From contig NZ_AXAC01000007.1 in NCBI RefSeq assembly GCF_000472665.1, forward strand, positions 62,001 to 126,000: 64,000 nt of DNA, written 5' to 3'. Below are positions 50,108-57,855 of the stretch, one piece after another. This DNA is from Acetobacterium malicum subsp. dehalogenans DSM 11527 (lineage in GTDB: Bacteria > Bacillota > Clostridia > Eubacteriales > Eubacteriaceae). The notes under the pieces were generated by a model. The model did not search any database and was not told the origin of the DNA. It was given only the letters and a program-made list of their open reading frames with translations. Made by a program: the position numbers and the translations under genes. Each line of letters opens with the position of its first letter. Positions within the stretch are counted from its first letter, which is position 1.

Positions 50108-51150
50108 TTTGGTTGCCGCCTGACTTGAATCATTTCCGCCACAATACTCACCGCAATTTCCTCCGGGGTATCGGCAAAAATATTAAGACCGATGGGACTA
50201 TGCACCCGTTCCAGATCACTAAAAGAAAAACCATCTTCTAAAAGGGCCTGATAAACATGATTGCGTTTGTTTTTACTGCCAATCATCCCGATGTATTTAG
50301 CCTCCGTTTGCAGTATTTGAGCGAGAACGTCCTTGTCATCAGAATGACCTCTGGTTACGATGACCACAAAGGAATATTGGTCGATTTTAACGTAGTCTTC
50401 AATGTTTTCAAAGGCCGGGATCACAACCACTTCTTCCACCCCATTAAAACGCTGAGCATTTGCAAATTCCTCCCGGTCATCTACTACAGTGACATAGAAT
50501 CCAACAAGCTTGCACAATTCTGCCAAAACTTTACCAATATGCCCGCCGCCGATAATACAGACATTTTCTTTATTAAAAAATGTTTCCACATAAAACCCTT
50601 CTCTTTCCAGAAAAGCTTCTTTATATTTTAAATGATAGAAATTCTCTCTGATCTCTTTAACCAGGCTGAAAACTTCATCACTTTCGGATCCAAAAAAACC
50701 AGTTTCAGTACAGACCCATTTTTCCAGACTACCATTTTCATTGCTTATTTGAGGTATTTTTGTAATGGTTACAAAGTCGGTTTTATTTTCAATCAATTGG
50801 ACGGCTTCACTATAAAAAACCTGAGTCTGAGGATTCCACCAATCAATATACTCTAATAAAACTTTCAAGTCGCCACCACATACCATTCGCTGAGAAACTT
50901 CATCTTTGCTGTTAAGGATAAATTCCTCAATCTGAAAATACTTGTCCTTATGAACCTTAGCCGCTGCTCGTATCACCATCGCTTCAACCAGACCGCCGCC
51001 GATGGTTCCTTCAACCGTCAGATCCGGTTTGATGATCATCTTGGCACCTTCGCTACGGGGAGCTGATCCTGATTTTTTCAGAATGGTTGCCATAACAAAA
51101 TTCTCGCTTTGCTCTTGGGCGTCTTTTATTATTTTTAACAAATCATTCAT
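50104..51150 (-). CDS. xdhC: XdhC-family molybdenum cofactor maturation protein (canonical domain order)
   Basis: This 348-residue protein has the XdhC/CoxI domain first (ATILKKSGSAPRSEGAKMII, GTIGGGLVEA, RMVCGGDLKVLLEY) and the Rossmann domain second (VCIIGGGHIGKVLAELCK, VTVVDDREEFANAQRF, VIVTRGHSDD, YIGMIGSKNK). XdhC binds Moco, promotes its sulfuration and hands it to the apo-hydroxylase. It overlaps both neighbours by a few bases. Compare the inverted order in the paralogue at 45272. Confidence 0.9.
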   Translation of the reverse strand: MNDLLKIIKDAQEQSENFVMATILKKSGSAPRSEGAKMIIKPDLTVEGTIGGGLVEAMVIRAAAKVHKDKYFQIEEFILNSKDEVSQRMVCGGDLKVLLEYIDWWNPQTQVFYSEAVQLIENKTDFVTITKIPQISNENGSLEKWVCTETGFFGSESDEVFSLVKEIRENFYHLKYKEAFLEREGFYVETFFNKENVCIIGGGHIGKVLAELCKLVGFYVTVVDDREEFANAQRFNGVEEVVVIPAFENIEDYVKIDQYSFVVIVTRGHSDDKDVLAQILQTEAKYIGMIGSKNKRNHVYQALLEDGFSFSDLERVHSPIGLNIFADTPEEIAVSIVAEMIQVRRQPN

Positions 51151-52459
51151 TGCTCTTCTCCCTTCGCAGGTCCACTATTTTTCGTTTGACCATGCTGTTA
51201 ACCAATTGATCCGGTTTTTGCAGCTGATTTTTCACAGCTTCCACTTGAATAGGCAACTCACAGTTTTTGTCAAAATATTCCTGAACCATCATTTTAACGC
51301 GATTTTCTTTTTCAGCTGACTGCTCTTCATTATAGAAGGAAACGTCAATTCTCAATGAGTGTTTATCACTAACGATTAATTGATAATCTACCAGATCTTC
51401 AATGGCCAGCAGTATTTCTTCCAACGCTTTCAGATCAAAGTAAATACCGTCTTCAAAGTAAACACGGTTATTAATCCGACCTTCCACTTTTTTCATTGTT
51501 CGCAAAAAAGTTCCACATTGACAGGTTGCCTGAGAGAATGCCCCGATATCTCCGGTTCGGTAGCGAATCAGCGGCATCGCCTCCCGATCAAAACTGGTAA
51601 AGACGACCTCACCATAAACTCCGTCGGCCACTGGTTTTCCGGAAACAGGGTCAATTATTTCAACATATAAGTCGCCTTCCCTGAGATGATAGCCGTTTAG
51701 GGCCTGACAATCCACCCCACCACCGTATCCCATTTCGGTCATCCCGTAATGATTGAACACCTGACAACCAAACTTCCTTTTGAACTCTGCTACCATGGCC
51801 TGTGGAACATAGTCCGTACTAAGCAAAACTTTTTCCATGCTCTTGAATCCTTCTTGTTTCATGCGGCTGAGATATAAAACCTGAATCGGAATGCCGACAA
51901 TACAGTTAATCTTATTTTCTATCATGATCTTTTCGACCGCATCCAGGTCGGTAAGGAGCCCGTAAACAACACAGGCCGTTTTGGTTCGCTCAAGAGCTTT
52001 TTTTAACAGGTTTCCAATTGTACCATAGGCTTGTCCCGGCAGCAAGACCATCACCCGGTCGGTGCTGTCAACTAACGAACGCATCCCATAATCAAAAAAA
52101 TCCACTGTTTTTTGGAGATCTGCATCAGTAAAAAAAATCCGTTTTTTCTTGCCGCTGGTACCGGATGTATTCAAGGTAACAATCCGGTCAATCTGGGATT
52201 GCGGCACACATAAAAACGCAAAAGGATCGTTTTTGATGTCTTTGGCACTGGTAAAGGAGAGCTGATAAAAATCTTCCCATGATTTGATCTGTTCCGGGTC
52301 GATGCCCTCCAATTGTTTTTGATAAAACGCACTGTTTTTTTTTGCATAGTTCAGGGTTTCAACGATTTTTTTGAGCTGATAGGTCTCTAGCTCTTTTGGG
52401 TTTGCCGGAGAGATCCCGGTTCTTTTGATGATCCATTCTTCCATTGGTGTCTTTTTCAT
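51143..52459 (-). CDS. AMP-dependent (phenylacetate-CoA ligase-like) enzyme of the Mo-hydroxylase cluster
   Basis: This 438-residue adenylate-forming protein has TLNTSGTSGKKKRIFFTDAD as phosphate loop, NHYGMTEMGYGGGVDCQALNGYHLREGDL, LIRYRTGDIG and a CxCG pair typical of PaaK-like enzymes (QATCQCGTFL). The GAGGA site before MKKTPMEEW favours the start at 52459 over 52495. From memory it matches 'DVU_1553 family AMP-dependent CoA ligase'. Its acyl substrate is unknown; it might activate the product of the hydroxylase or a cofactor precursor. Confidence 0.85.
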   Translation of the reverse strand: MKKTPMEEWIIKRTGISPANPKELETYQLKKIVETLNYAKKNSAFYQKQLEGIDPEQIKSWEDFYQLSFTSAKDIKNDPFAFLCVPQSQIDRIVTLNTSGTSGKKKRIFFTDADLQKTVDFFDYGMRSLVDSTDRVMVLLPGQAYGTIGNLLKKALERTKTACVVYGLLTDLDAVEKIMIENKINCIVGIPIQVLYLSRMKQEGFKSMEKVLLSTDYVPQAMVAEFKRKFGCQVFNHYGMTEMGYGGGVDCQALNGYHLREGDLYVEIIDPVSGKPVADGVYGEVVFTSFDREAMPLIRYRTGDIGAFSQATCQCGTFLRTMKKVEGRINNRVYFEDGIYFDLKALEEILLAIEDLVDYQLIVSDKHSLRIDVSFYNEEQSAEKENRVKMMVQEYFDKNCELPIQVEAVKNQLQKPDQLVNSMVKRKIVDLRREKSNE

Positions 52460-52469
52460 AAAATCCTCA

Positions 52470-53819
52470 CTACTTGCGATAAAGTGAATAACCATTCTGA
52501 TCGGTCAGGTTATACATACAAAACGGAATCAACTGACCCTTGGGATTGACAACATGGATACAGCAATCTTTAACCCGGTTCAGATCAAGATTCCAGACAT
52601 CCTGAAAGGCCATCGCCGACAAACTGAAAGAGTAGCGGTTGATCCGCTCCAAAATCTTATCCCATTGACATTTTTCCTGATCTCCCTGACTGAAGTCAGT
52701 TTTTTTTTCTACAGTCATGTCTTTTCCACTCCATTTGCGGGAGACATGGGCTTTGGTTTTGTTTGCCCCAGCTTCGGCCTTTTCAGTTCCACAGCAATTG
52801 GCGGGATTATTGACCGCTAACAGCTCATTATTTTCCTGAAGCATATAATTGCCATGAAAGGAACATCGGGCATTTTCACATCCCGGCGGCGCTAAGCTTT
52901 GTTTTTTGATTCGCCCTGCAGTCTGATCTTCAATCCTGTCCATGATATCCCCCAGTGTCAGCCGCTTTGCTTCCACCGGCAAATTGGGGATCCGGCCAAA
53001 ATAGCTGGCCGGCTGCATATGAACCCCTTTGACAGTAGGAACCCAATCCAAACCAAAATTGATGATGTTCCCCAGGTCGTCATCATTGACTTCGCTGACC
53101 AGGGTTGGCACCAGGACGACTCCAATATTATAGCGCTGACAGTTTTCAATTGCCTTTATCTTGGTTGCCAGTAATGGCTTACCTCTGAGTTTTTTATAAA
53201 TCTCGTCATTGGTGCCATCAAATTGCAGAAAAACAGAGTTGAGTCCCGACGCTTTTAGTTGTTTGACAAAAGCTTCATCCTCGCCCAAACGAATCCCATT
53301 GGTGTTAATTTGGATAAAGGAAAAACCCAGCTGATGTCCCAATTCAATAATTTGCGGCAGATCATCCCGTAAGGTTGGTTCACCCCCGGATAACTGAATA
53401 TTACAATTACCAGAGGTTGCCATAACACTGGCATACATCGACCGGATGGTATCGAGGGTCAGATCGGTCTGGTTATTTCCATTGGCATCCGCAAAGCAAA
53501 AGGCACAAATGAGATTACAACGCTGGGTGACCTCAATCAAAGCCGTACAGGTATGCTGACGATGATCGACGCAAAGCCCGCAATCATAGGGGCAGCCCTG
53601 GTCGACCTCGGTATTGGGTTTATTGATAGTTGCCGGAACCTTATCACGGACCCATTCTTCCATGGGTATACTGCCCCGCCACAGCAGGGCTCTAAAACGG
53701 CCATGCTCGGGACAGGATTTTTCCATATAGGTCTCGTTGTTCTCAGACCAAATGATCGCATTTATTTTTTTTAGACAGGCCGGGCAAAGGCTTTCAGTTG
53801 TTGAGATGATTCGCTTCAT
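52470..53819 (-). CDS. Radical SAM protein of the TrsS / tetraether-synthase-like (Tes, MJ0619) type
   Basis: This 449-residue protein has the radical SAM triad Cys101-Cys105-Cys108 (CNLICAFC). Cys-rich N-terminal elements precede it (LCPACLKK, SCPEHGRF, GCPYDCGLCVDHRQHTC), a pattern shared with Tes and MJ0619-like enzymes that alkylate or methylate unactivated carbons using extra Fe-S clusters. GGEPTLRDDLP and NTNGIRLG are SAM-domain motifs. The C-terminal part has further Cys motifs, including PANCCGTE. From memory NCBI calls neighbours of this kind 'radical SAM (seleno)protein TrsS'; here no in-frame TGA is used. Reaction unknown. Confidence 0.87.
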   Translation of the reverse strand: MKRIISTTESLCPACLKKINAIIWSENNETYMEKSCPEHGRFRALLWRGSIPMEEWVRDKVPATINKPNTEVDQGCPYDCGLCVDHRQHTCTALIEVTQRCNLICAFCFADANGNNQTDLTLDTIRSMYASVMATSGNCNIQLSGGEPTLRDDLPQIIELGHQLGFSFIQINTNGIRLGEDEAFVKQLKASGLNSVFLQFDGTNDEIYKKLRGKPLLATKIKAIENCQRYNIGVVLVPTLVSEVNDDDLGNIINFGLDWVPTVKGVHMQPASYFGRIPNLPVEAKRLTLGDIMDRIEDQTAGRIKKQSLAPPGCENARCSFHGNYMLQENNELLAVNNPANCCGTEKAEAGANKTKAHVSRKWSGKDMTVEKKTDFSQGDQEKCQWDKILERINRYSFSLSAMAFQDVWNLDLNRVKDCCIHVVNPKGQLIPFCMYNLTDQNGYSLYRK

Positions 53820-53827
53820 TTTTCTTC

Positions 53828-54280
53828 CTATTGCTCTCTATTTCCAAAAGTATAACCGTTTTCCTGAAGTATTTCGACCACCTTTTCAAAGCTTTCCAGC
53901 AGCGTATCACCGCATTTCACCGGATAGGCCTGATTATTTTCGTCAGTAAATCGGTAAACGCCAATCAGATCCACACATTCGGTGCTTTCAAAGCGCTCTT
54001 CAAACCAATCCATATAGTCTTTAACCATCCTGCCAAAATTATCGCGGGTGTATTCCCGGGCTTTGCCCTTTCCGGCATACAGACCAATTACGCCAATACC
54101 ACCCGTTAAAACGCCACAGGTTTTCTGATTGCCGCCAATGCCGTTACATAAGCCATTCATCACCCGGATCAGGTCTTCGTTTTCGATTTCTTCCATATCC
54201 AGTGCCAGCTTCAGCATAATTTGACTGCAGCAATAGCCTTCTGTCCCCAGTCGATAAAGTTCAAATTTTAATTCATCCAT
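53828..54280 (-). CDS. C-GCAxxG-C-C family protein
   Basis: This 150-residue protein has the spaced Cys pattern of the family: GYCCSQIML near residue 17, then GLCNGIGGNQKTCGVLTGG, then STECVDLIG and a late Cys. The related NCBI name I recall is 'DVU_1555 family C-GCAxxG-C-C protein'. Family members are thought to bind a redox cofactor or metal, with no established reaction. It lies 8 bp upstream of the radical SAM gene in the same operon. Confidence 0.82.
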   Translation of the reverse strand: MDELKFELYRLGTEGYCCSQIMLKLALDMEEIENEDLIRVMNGLCNGIGGNQKTCGVLTGGIGVIGLYAGKGKAREYTRDNFGRMVKDYMDWFEERFESTECVDLIGVYRFTDENNQAYPVKCGDTLLESFEKVVEILQENGYTFGNREQ

Positions 54281-54283
54281 GTC

Positions 54284-55000
54284 TTATTCCACCTTTCTTG
54301 CGATCATCATGTAATAGCCCGGTTTACACATTTTCAGTGCTTCCTGAAATCCGGCTGCACAAGCACCACCGGTTTTTTGCCAGAATGCATTCATCGAGCC
54401 GAATTCAAAGATCGTTTTGACCAGCAGCTGTTTGAGCAATTCACTATGGTCTTCAAGTAATACAATCTCAAAACCTGCACGTTCGACATCGGCTTGCAAC
54501 TGTTTTAAATCATACAAGCCTCGCATACAGCTCTCAAACTGATGGGTCTTGATAACTTCAAGGGATTCCGGATTTCTGGCATACACATCAGTGATAAAGA
54601 ACATCCCATTCGTTTTCATCACCCGGCAAACCTCCTGCAGCGCTGCATGCATGTCGCCCATCAATGAAAGGGTACACTCGGACAATACCCCTTGAAATAT
54701 ATCATCCGGCAAGGGAATCGCTTCGCCACTGCCGATTAAAAAGGTTTTTTCAGGATTGTCTTTCCGAGCAATGGCCAGCAGTTTTTGGGAGGGATCAATC
54801 CCCACTGCTTTCAGCCCATGGGTCTGGTCCAGGTAGCGGACCGTGGCTCCCTGACCACAGCCGAGATCCAGCAATAAATCGGCGGATGTCCAATGACAGC
54901 ATGCAACCCCCTTCGCGGTTAAATCGAATCCCCCCGGCCGCAACGTTCCTCCCAAAAGTGCTGACATTTCTGGGCTTTCATAGGCACAGTTACCAGACAA
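54284..55000 (-). CDS. SAM-dependent methyltransferase (TrsM / DVU_1556-like)
   Basis: This 238-residue class I methyltransferase has LLLDLGCGQGATVRYL (motif I), GIDPSQKLLAIA, and PLPDDIFQGVLSECTLSLMGD in the UbiE-like arrangement. A TTG start at 55000 is supported by GGAGG 8 nt upstream; the first in-frame ATG is 12 codons later and would lose MSGNCAYESPE. Conserved Cys residues (AKGVACCHW, GGACAAGF) are unusual for a UbiE-like enzyme and may bind As, Se or metal (inference). Substrate unknown. Confidence 0.82.
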   Translation of the reverse strand: MSGNCAYESPEMSALLGGTLRPGGFDLTAKGVACCHWTSADLLLDLGCGQGATVRYLDQTHGLKAVGIDPSQKLLAIARKDNPEKTFLIGSGEAIPLPDDIFQGVLSECTLSLMGDMHAALQEVCRVMKTNGMFFITDVYARNPESLEVIKTHQFESCMRGLYDLKQLQADVERAGFEIVLLEDHSELLKQLLVKTIFEFGSMNAFWQKTGGACAAGFQEALKMCKPGYYMMIARKVE

Positions 55001-55207
55001 TTATTTGTCCTCCAGTCCTTCTTCGACTTCCTTCATCTTCCCTAGAGCCAGCACTTCGTCAATAAATACCTGGTTACAGGTCGGACATTTCATCAGATCC
55101 ACTTCAAAATTCCCTTCCATATAGCGAACCTTGACCTTGGCTAATTCCAGTTCGCGCTGGCATTTATCACAGAGCCACTTTGTTTGGTCATTACTTTCGT
55201 GTTTCAT
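55001..55207 (-). CDS. Small zinc-ribbon/redox protein (DVU_1557-like)
   Basis: This 68-residue protein has two CxxC knuckles, WLCDKCQREL and MKCPTCNQVF, likely binding zinc or iron like a rubredoxin-type or zinc-ribbon fold. It overlaps the stop of the large oxidoreductase gene by ATGA and directly precedes the methyltransferase, so it is part of the same translationally coupled set. Electron carrier or scaffold is a guess from position. Confidence 0.8.
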   Translation of the reverse strand: MKHESNDQTKWLCDKCQRELELAKVKVRYMEGNFEVDLMKCPTCNQVFIDEVLALGKMKEVEEGLEDK

Positions 55208-57576
55208 TTTGTTCCTCCACTATTTCCATCCTCTTCCAGTATTTCCATGCGGTGGCTATAGACGCTTTTAATCAGGAAGGATCCCGCTTCTTTTTCATAT
55301 TTCACCCAAAAGGTAACATTATCCCGTCGCAGTCTGGCCAGATATTCTTCGGTTTCGGGATTACAGAAACGTTCGTTATTTTCTTCGGCATTTTTCAGTA
55401 CTGCCTGGATATCTTCGATTAAGATATAGCGGTCTTCTATTTTCCGTTGGACATCTTCGGGGATGATCAGGGTAAAATTATCTTCCAGCACAATCTCCAT
55501 GGGTTCCTCTCTCCAGATTTCTTTTAAAAGAATTCGTTTAACACGACTTCGGTTCTGATGGCGTTCTGACAGGGTTGGCATCTTACGGGTAGCCGCTTCG
55601 CCATCATCTTTGGGATAAATCAGATCCAGCAAATGGTAGGTTCGTTTGCCGCCGGAGACAAACAGATCCTTGCACATGGCACAGTAAACCAGCAGATCAT
55701 GCTCACTTTCGTCGATGCGTTCAGAAACAAAAGCATCACACTGTTCCCGGTTGGCGTAATAAACCAGGCCGCCGTAACCACAGCATTTTGTTTTTTCTTT
55801 GCTGTATTCCAGTTCTTCAATCCCATAACCCAGCTTGGCGACAATTTTTCGAACACTCTCGTGAAGATCACTATTCTCCCGGGTACCGCAGGCATCGTGA
55901 ATGCTTAAGGTCTGCGGAATTTTAATGTGATCTTTGTTCGGCAAGCCCTCACGGACATAAATATCCCAGAGTGACTCCACTTTTATTTCTGGGAGATATT
56001 TCTCGAAAATCCGGATACAGCTGGAACATGCCAGTATAAAGGTGGGGTGATCCATTTCGGCCCAGACTTTTTTGATCGCTTCGATATTTTCGTTCATCAA
56101 ACCCCGCTGTCCAGCCCAATCAGCCGGTGCTCCGCAGCAACCCAGATAAATCCCGACATCACCTTTGACATGGCCGACCAGGTACTCGTAGATGCTTTTG
56201 ATATCATCTGGATAAGATGCCGGCAACTGACAACCGGGATAGAAAAGATATTCCGTTTTGCCGGTACCCTTGTATAGTCCTTTGACATAATCAGAAAAGG
56301 AAATCAGCGGATAGTAAAACAAATCTTTGGATTCCTCTTTGCTCGGTTGTTTCCGCACCAATGAAAAACGGGAGCTGTTAGAAAAGGCCATATCTTTCAA
56401 AGCAAAGTCATGGGCCGAAACCGGCATCTTGCCCCGCGCCACCATACTTTCCCGGGTTTCATGAATGACATCGTTCATGCTGATATCCAGAAAACACTCT
56501 TCCTTGCAGAGACCACATTCAGCGCAGGAATTAATCATTTTATTGGCATAATGCGTTCCTAAAATAATCCGCTCGTTGTGGTTAATCTGGCGAATGTAAG
56601 CATCTGGGGACATTTCAAATTTACGGAGATGGACACAGCCTTCAATGCATTTGCGGCACTGACATTTGACACAGCGCTTGGCCTCATCGATGGCTTCTAC
56701 CTGGCTGTAAATACCGGTTGATTTCTCGATCGGTGGCAGCGACTCTTTACTGCTGATATCAAATTGAAGCGGTGTTTCAAAGATACCTTCTCGGTCTCGG
56801 GAATCGGTCAGCGATACCTTTGACAGAAACCGCTCTATGGAAATAGCCGCCCGTCGCCCGGAGCTGGCTGACAAAATCACCGAATCCGTTTTGTTAAGTA
56901 GCTGCCCACCGACAAACAGCGCCAAATTGCCCACTTGAAAGGTAACCGGATTCACTTCGATTGGCACTGCCCAGTTAGCTGTCCCCAGATAAACTGCGTC
57001 ATATTCAGTTAGCAGTTCAGTCAGTTTACTTTTATCTACCGTTTCTTCAAAATGAATGGTCATTTTTTTGTCGACAACCGCCTTTAATTCCTGCTGCAGT
57101 ATTGCTTCAGTTAGGGAGTCGCCCACAAAATCCCACAGTCGGCCGCCCAATTGATTGGTTTTTTCAAAAATTGTGACAATATAACCCTTCTTATCCAGAT
57201 CAACAGCCGTGGTTAAACCACTTAGTCCACCGCCGATAATCGCAACCTTGCCTTTATTTTTAGGCAGCGGCCAGACTTTTTTAGGTTTATAAGTGCCATA
57301 TTCCAGCACCGCTTTCTCCAGATCAGATATCCGGATTGATCCGCCGGCCTTGCTTCTTTCACAGGGTGCTTCGCAGGGATGATCACAGATTCGCCCGATA
57401 ATGTTATGAAAAGGCATTTTCTTTTCCATCAGCTTATAAGCATTCTGAAAATTTCCTTTTTCTATTTCTGCTAAAAAATCGATAATTTCCAGATGAACCG
57501 GACACTGGGCTGTACAGGTTGGGGGTTCCTTATGAATACAGCGATCCCCGGTTTCCAATAATTTATCTAAATTCAT
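55204..57576 (-). CDS. Large FAD/NAD oxidoreductase with multiple Fe-S and CCG (HdrB/D-like) domains
   Basis: This 790-residue protein starts at MNLDKLLETGDR, behind AGGAG, although the frame is open to 57633. It has an N-terminal GltD-like Fe-S domain (CTAQCPVHLE, RICDHPCEAPCERSKAGG), FAD loop AIIGGGLSGLTTAVDL, and ferredoxin-like Cys sets (CVKCQCRKCIEGCVH, CAECGLCKEECFL). Two CCG domains follow (YPGCQLPASYP, LGCCGAPADW, ACSSCIRIF, KCCGYGGLVYY). A C-terminal extension of about 120 residues follows. It likely moves electrons between NAD(P)H, ferredoxin-like partners and the cluster's redox proteins. From memory: 'pyridine nucleotide-disulfide oxidoreductase/dicluster-binding protein'. Confidence 0.87.
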   Translation of the reverse strand: MNLDKLLETGDRCIHKEPPTCTAQCPVHLEIIDFLAEIEKGNFQNAYKLMEKKMPFHNIIGRICDHPCEAPCERSKAGGSIRISDLEKAVLEYGTYKPKKVWPLPKNKGKVAIIGGGLSGLTTAVDLDKKGYIVTIFEKTNQLGGRLWDFVGDSLTEAILQQELKAVVDKKMTIHFEETVDKSKLTELLTEYDAVYLGTANWAVPIEVNPVTFQVGNLALFVGGQLLNKTDSVILSASSGRRAAISIERFLSKVSLTDSRDREGIFETPLQFDISSKESLPPIEKSTGIYSQVEAIDEAKRCVKCQCRKCIEGCVHLRKFEMSPDAYIRQINHNERIILGTHYANKMINSCAECGLCKEECFLDISMNDVIHETRESMVARGKMPVSAHDFALKDMAFSNSSRFSLVRKQPSKEESKDLFYYPLISFSDYVKGLYKGTGKTEYLFYPGCQLPASYPDDIKSIYEYLVGHVKGDVGIYLGCCGAPADWAGQRGLMNENIEAIKKVWAEMDHPTFILACSSCIRIFEKYLPEIKVESLWDIYVREGLPNKDHIKIPQTLSIHDACGTRENSDLHESVRKIVAKLGYGIEELEYSKEKTKCCGYGGLVYYANREQCDAFVSERIDESEHDLLVYCAMCKDLFVSGGKRTYHLLDLIYPKDDGEAATRKMPTLSERHQNRSRVKRILLKEIWREEPMEIVLEDNFTLIIPEDVQRKIEDRYILIEDIQAVLKNAEENNERFCNPETEEYLARLRRDNVTFWVKYEKEAGSFLIKSVYSHRMEILEEDGNSGGTK

Positions 57577-57642
57577 AGTTGGTCTCCTAACTCTTTTATT
57601 ATTTAGGCCAAAGCGGCAACTAAACACCATCACTTGTCCTGA

Positions 57643-57759
57643 TGTTTGTTTCTATAAACAATTATTATAAATGATTGCGAAATTTACTGTAATACACCCT
57701 ACTAACGTTATAAATAAGCAAGTAAATAATCTCTCCCAATTGTACCATAGAAACAAACA
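57643..57759. repeat. Separated inverted repeat upstream of the large oxidoreductase operon
   Basis: TGTTTGTTTCTATAAACAATT (from 57644, first 20 bases considered) is mirrored by AATTGTACCATAGAAACAAA and onward to 57759. The outer 13 bp, TGTTTGTTTCTAT, match perfectly. The arms are about 74 nt apart and lie in the 279-bp gap before the start at 57576. They could be paired operator or activator sites. I found no clear sigma-54 motif here. Confidence 0.6.
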
Positions 57760-57802
57760 CCGAAGTCCAGTGTACGCTAACCCTACCGGTTAATTTAAAA
57801 TA

Positions 57803-57832
57803 GGAATTGAAAGCTTAGAAGCTTTCAATTCC
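57803..57832 (-). terminator. Terminator hairpin after the molybdenum hydroxylase gene
   Basis: GGAATTGAAAGCTT (57803-57816) and AAGCTTTCAATTCC (57819-57832) form a 14-bp perfect stem with a 2-nt centre. On the minus strand TATTTTAAATT follows, a weak T-tract. Confidence 0.7.
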
Positions 57833-57855
57833 TTTGGTAATGAGACGTGGTGTGT

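Noticed and set aside
52470-53819. Selenocysteine in the TrsS-like protein or in the CC-motif protein
   Set aside because: Both frames are complete without in-frame TGA, with Cys at the relevant places, so these are the Cys forms.
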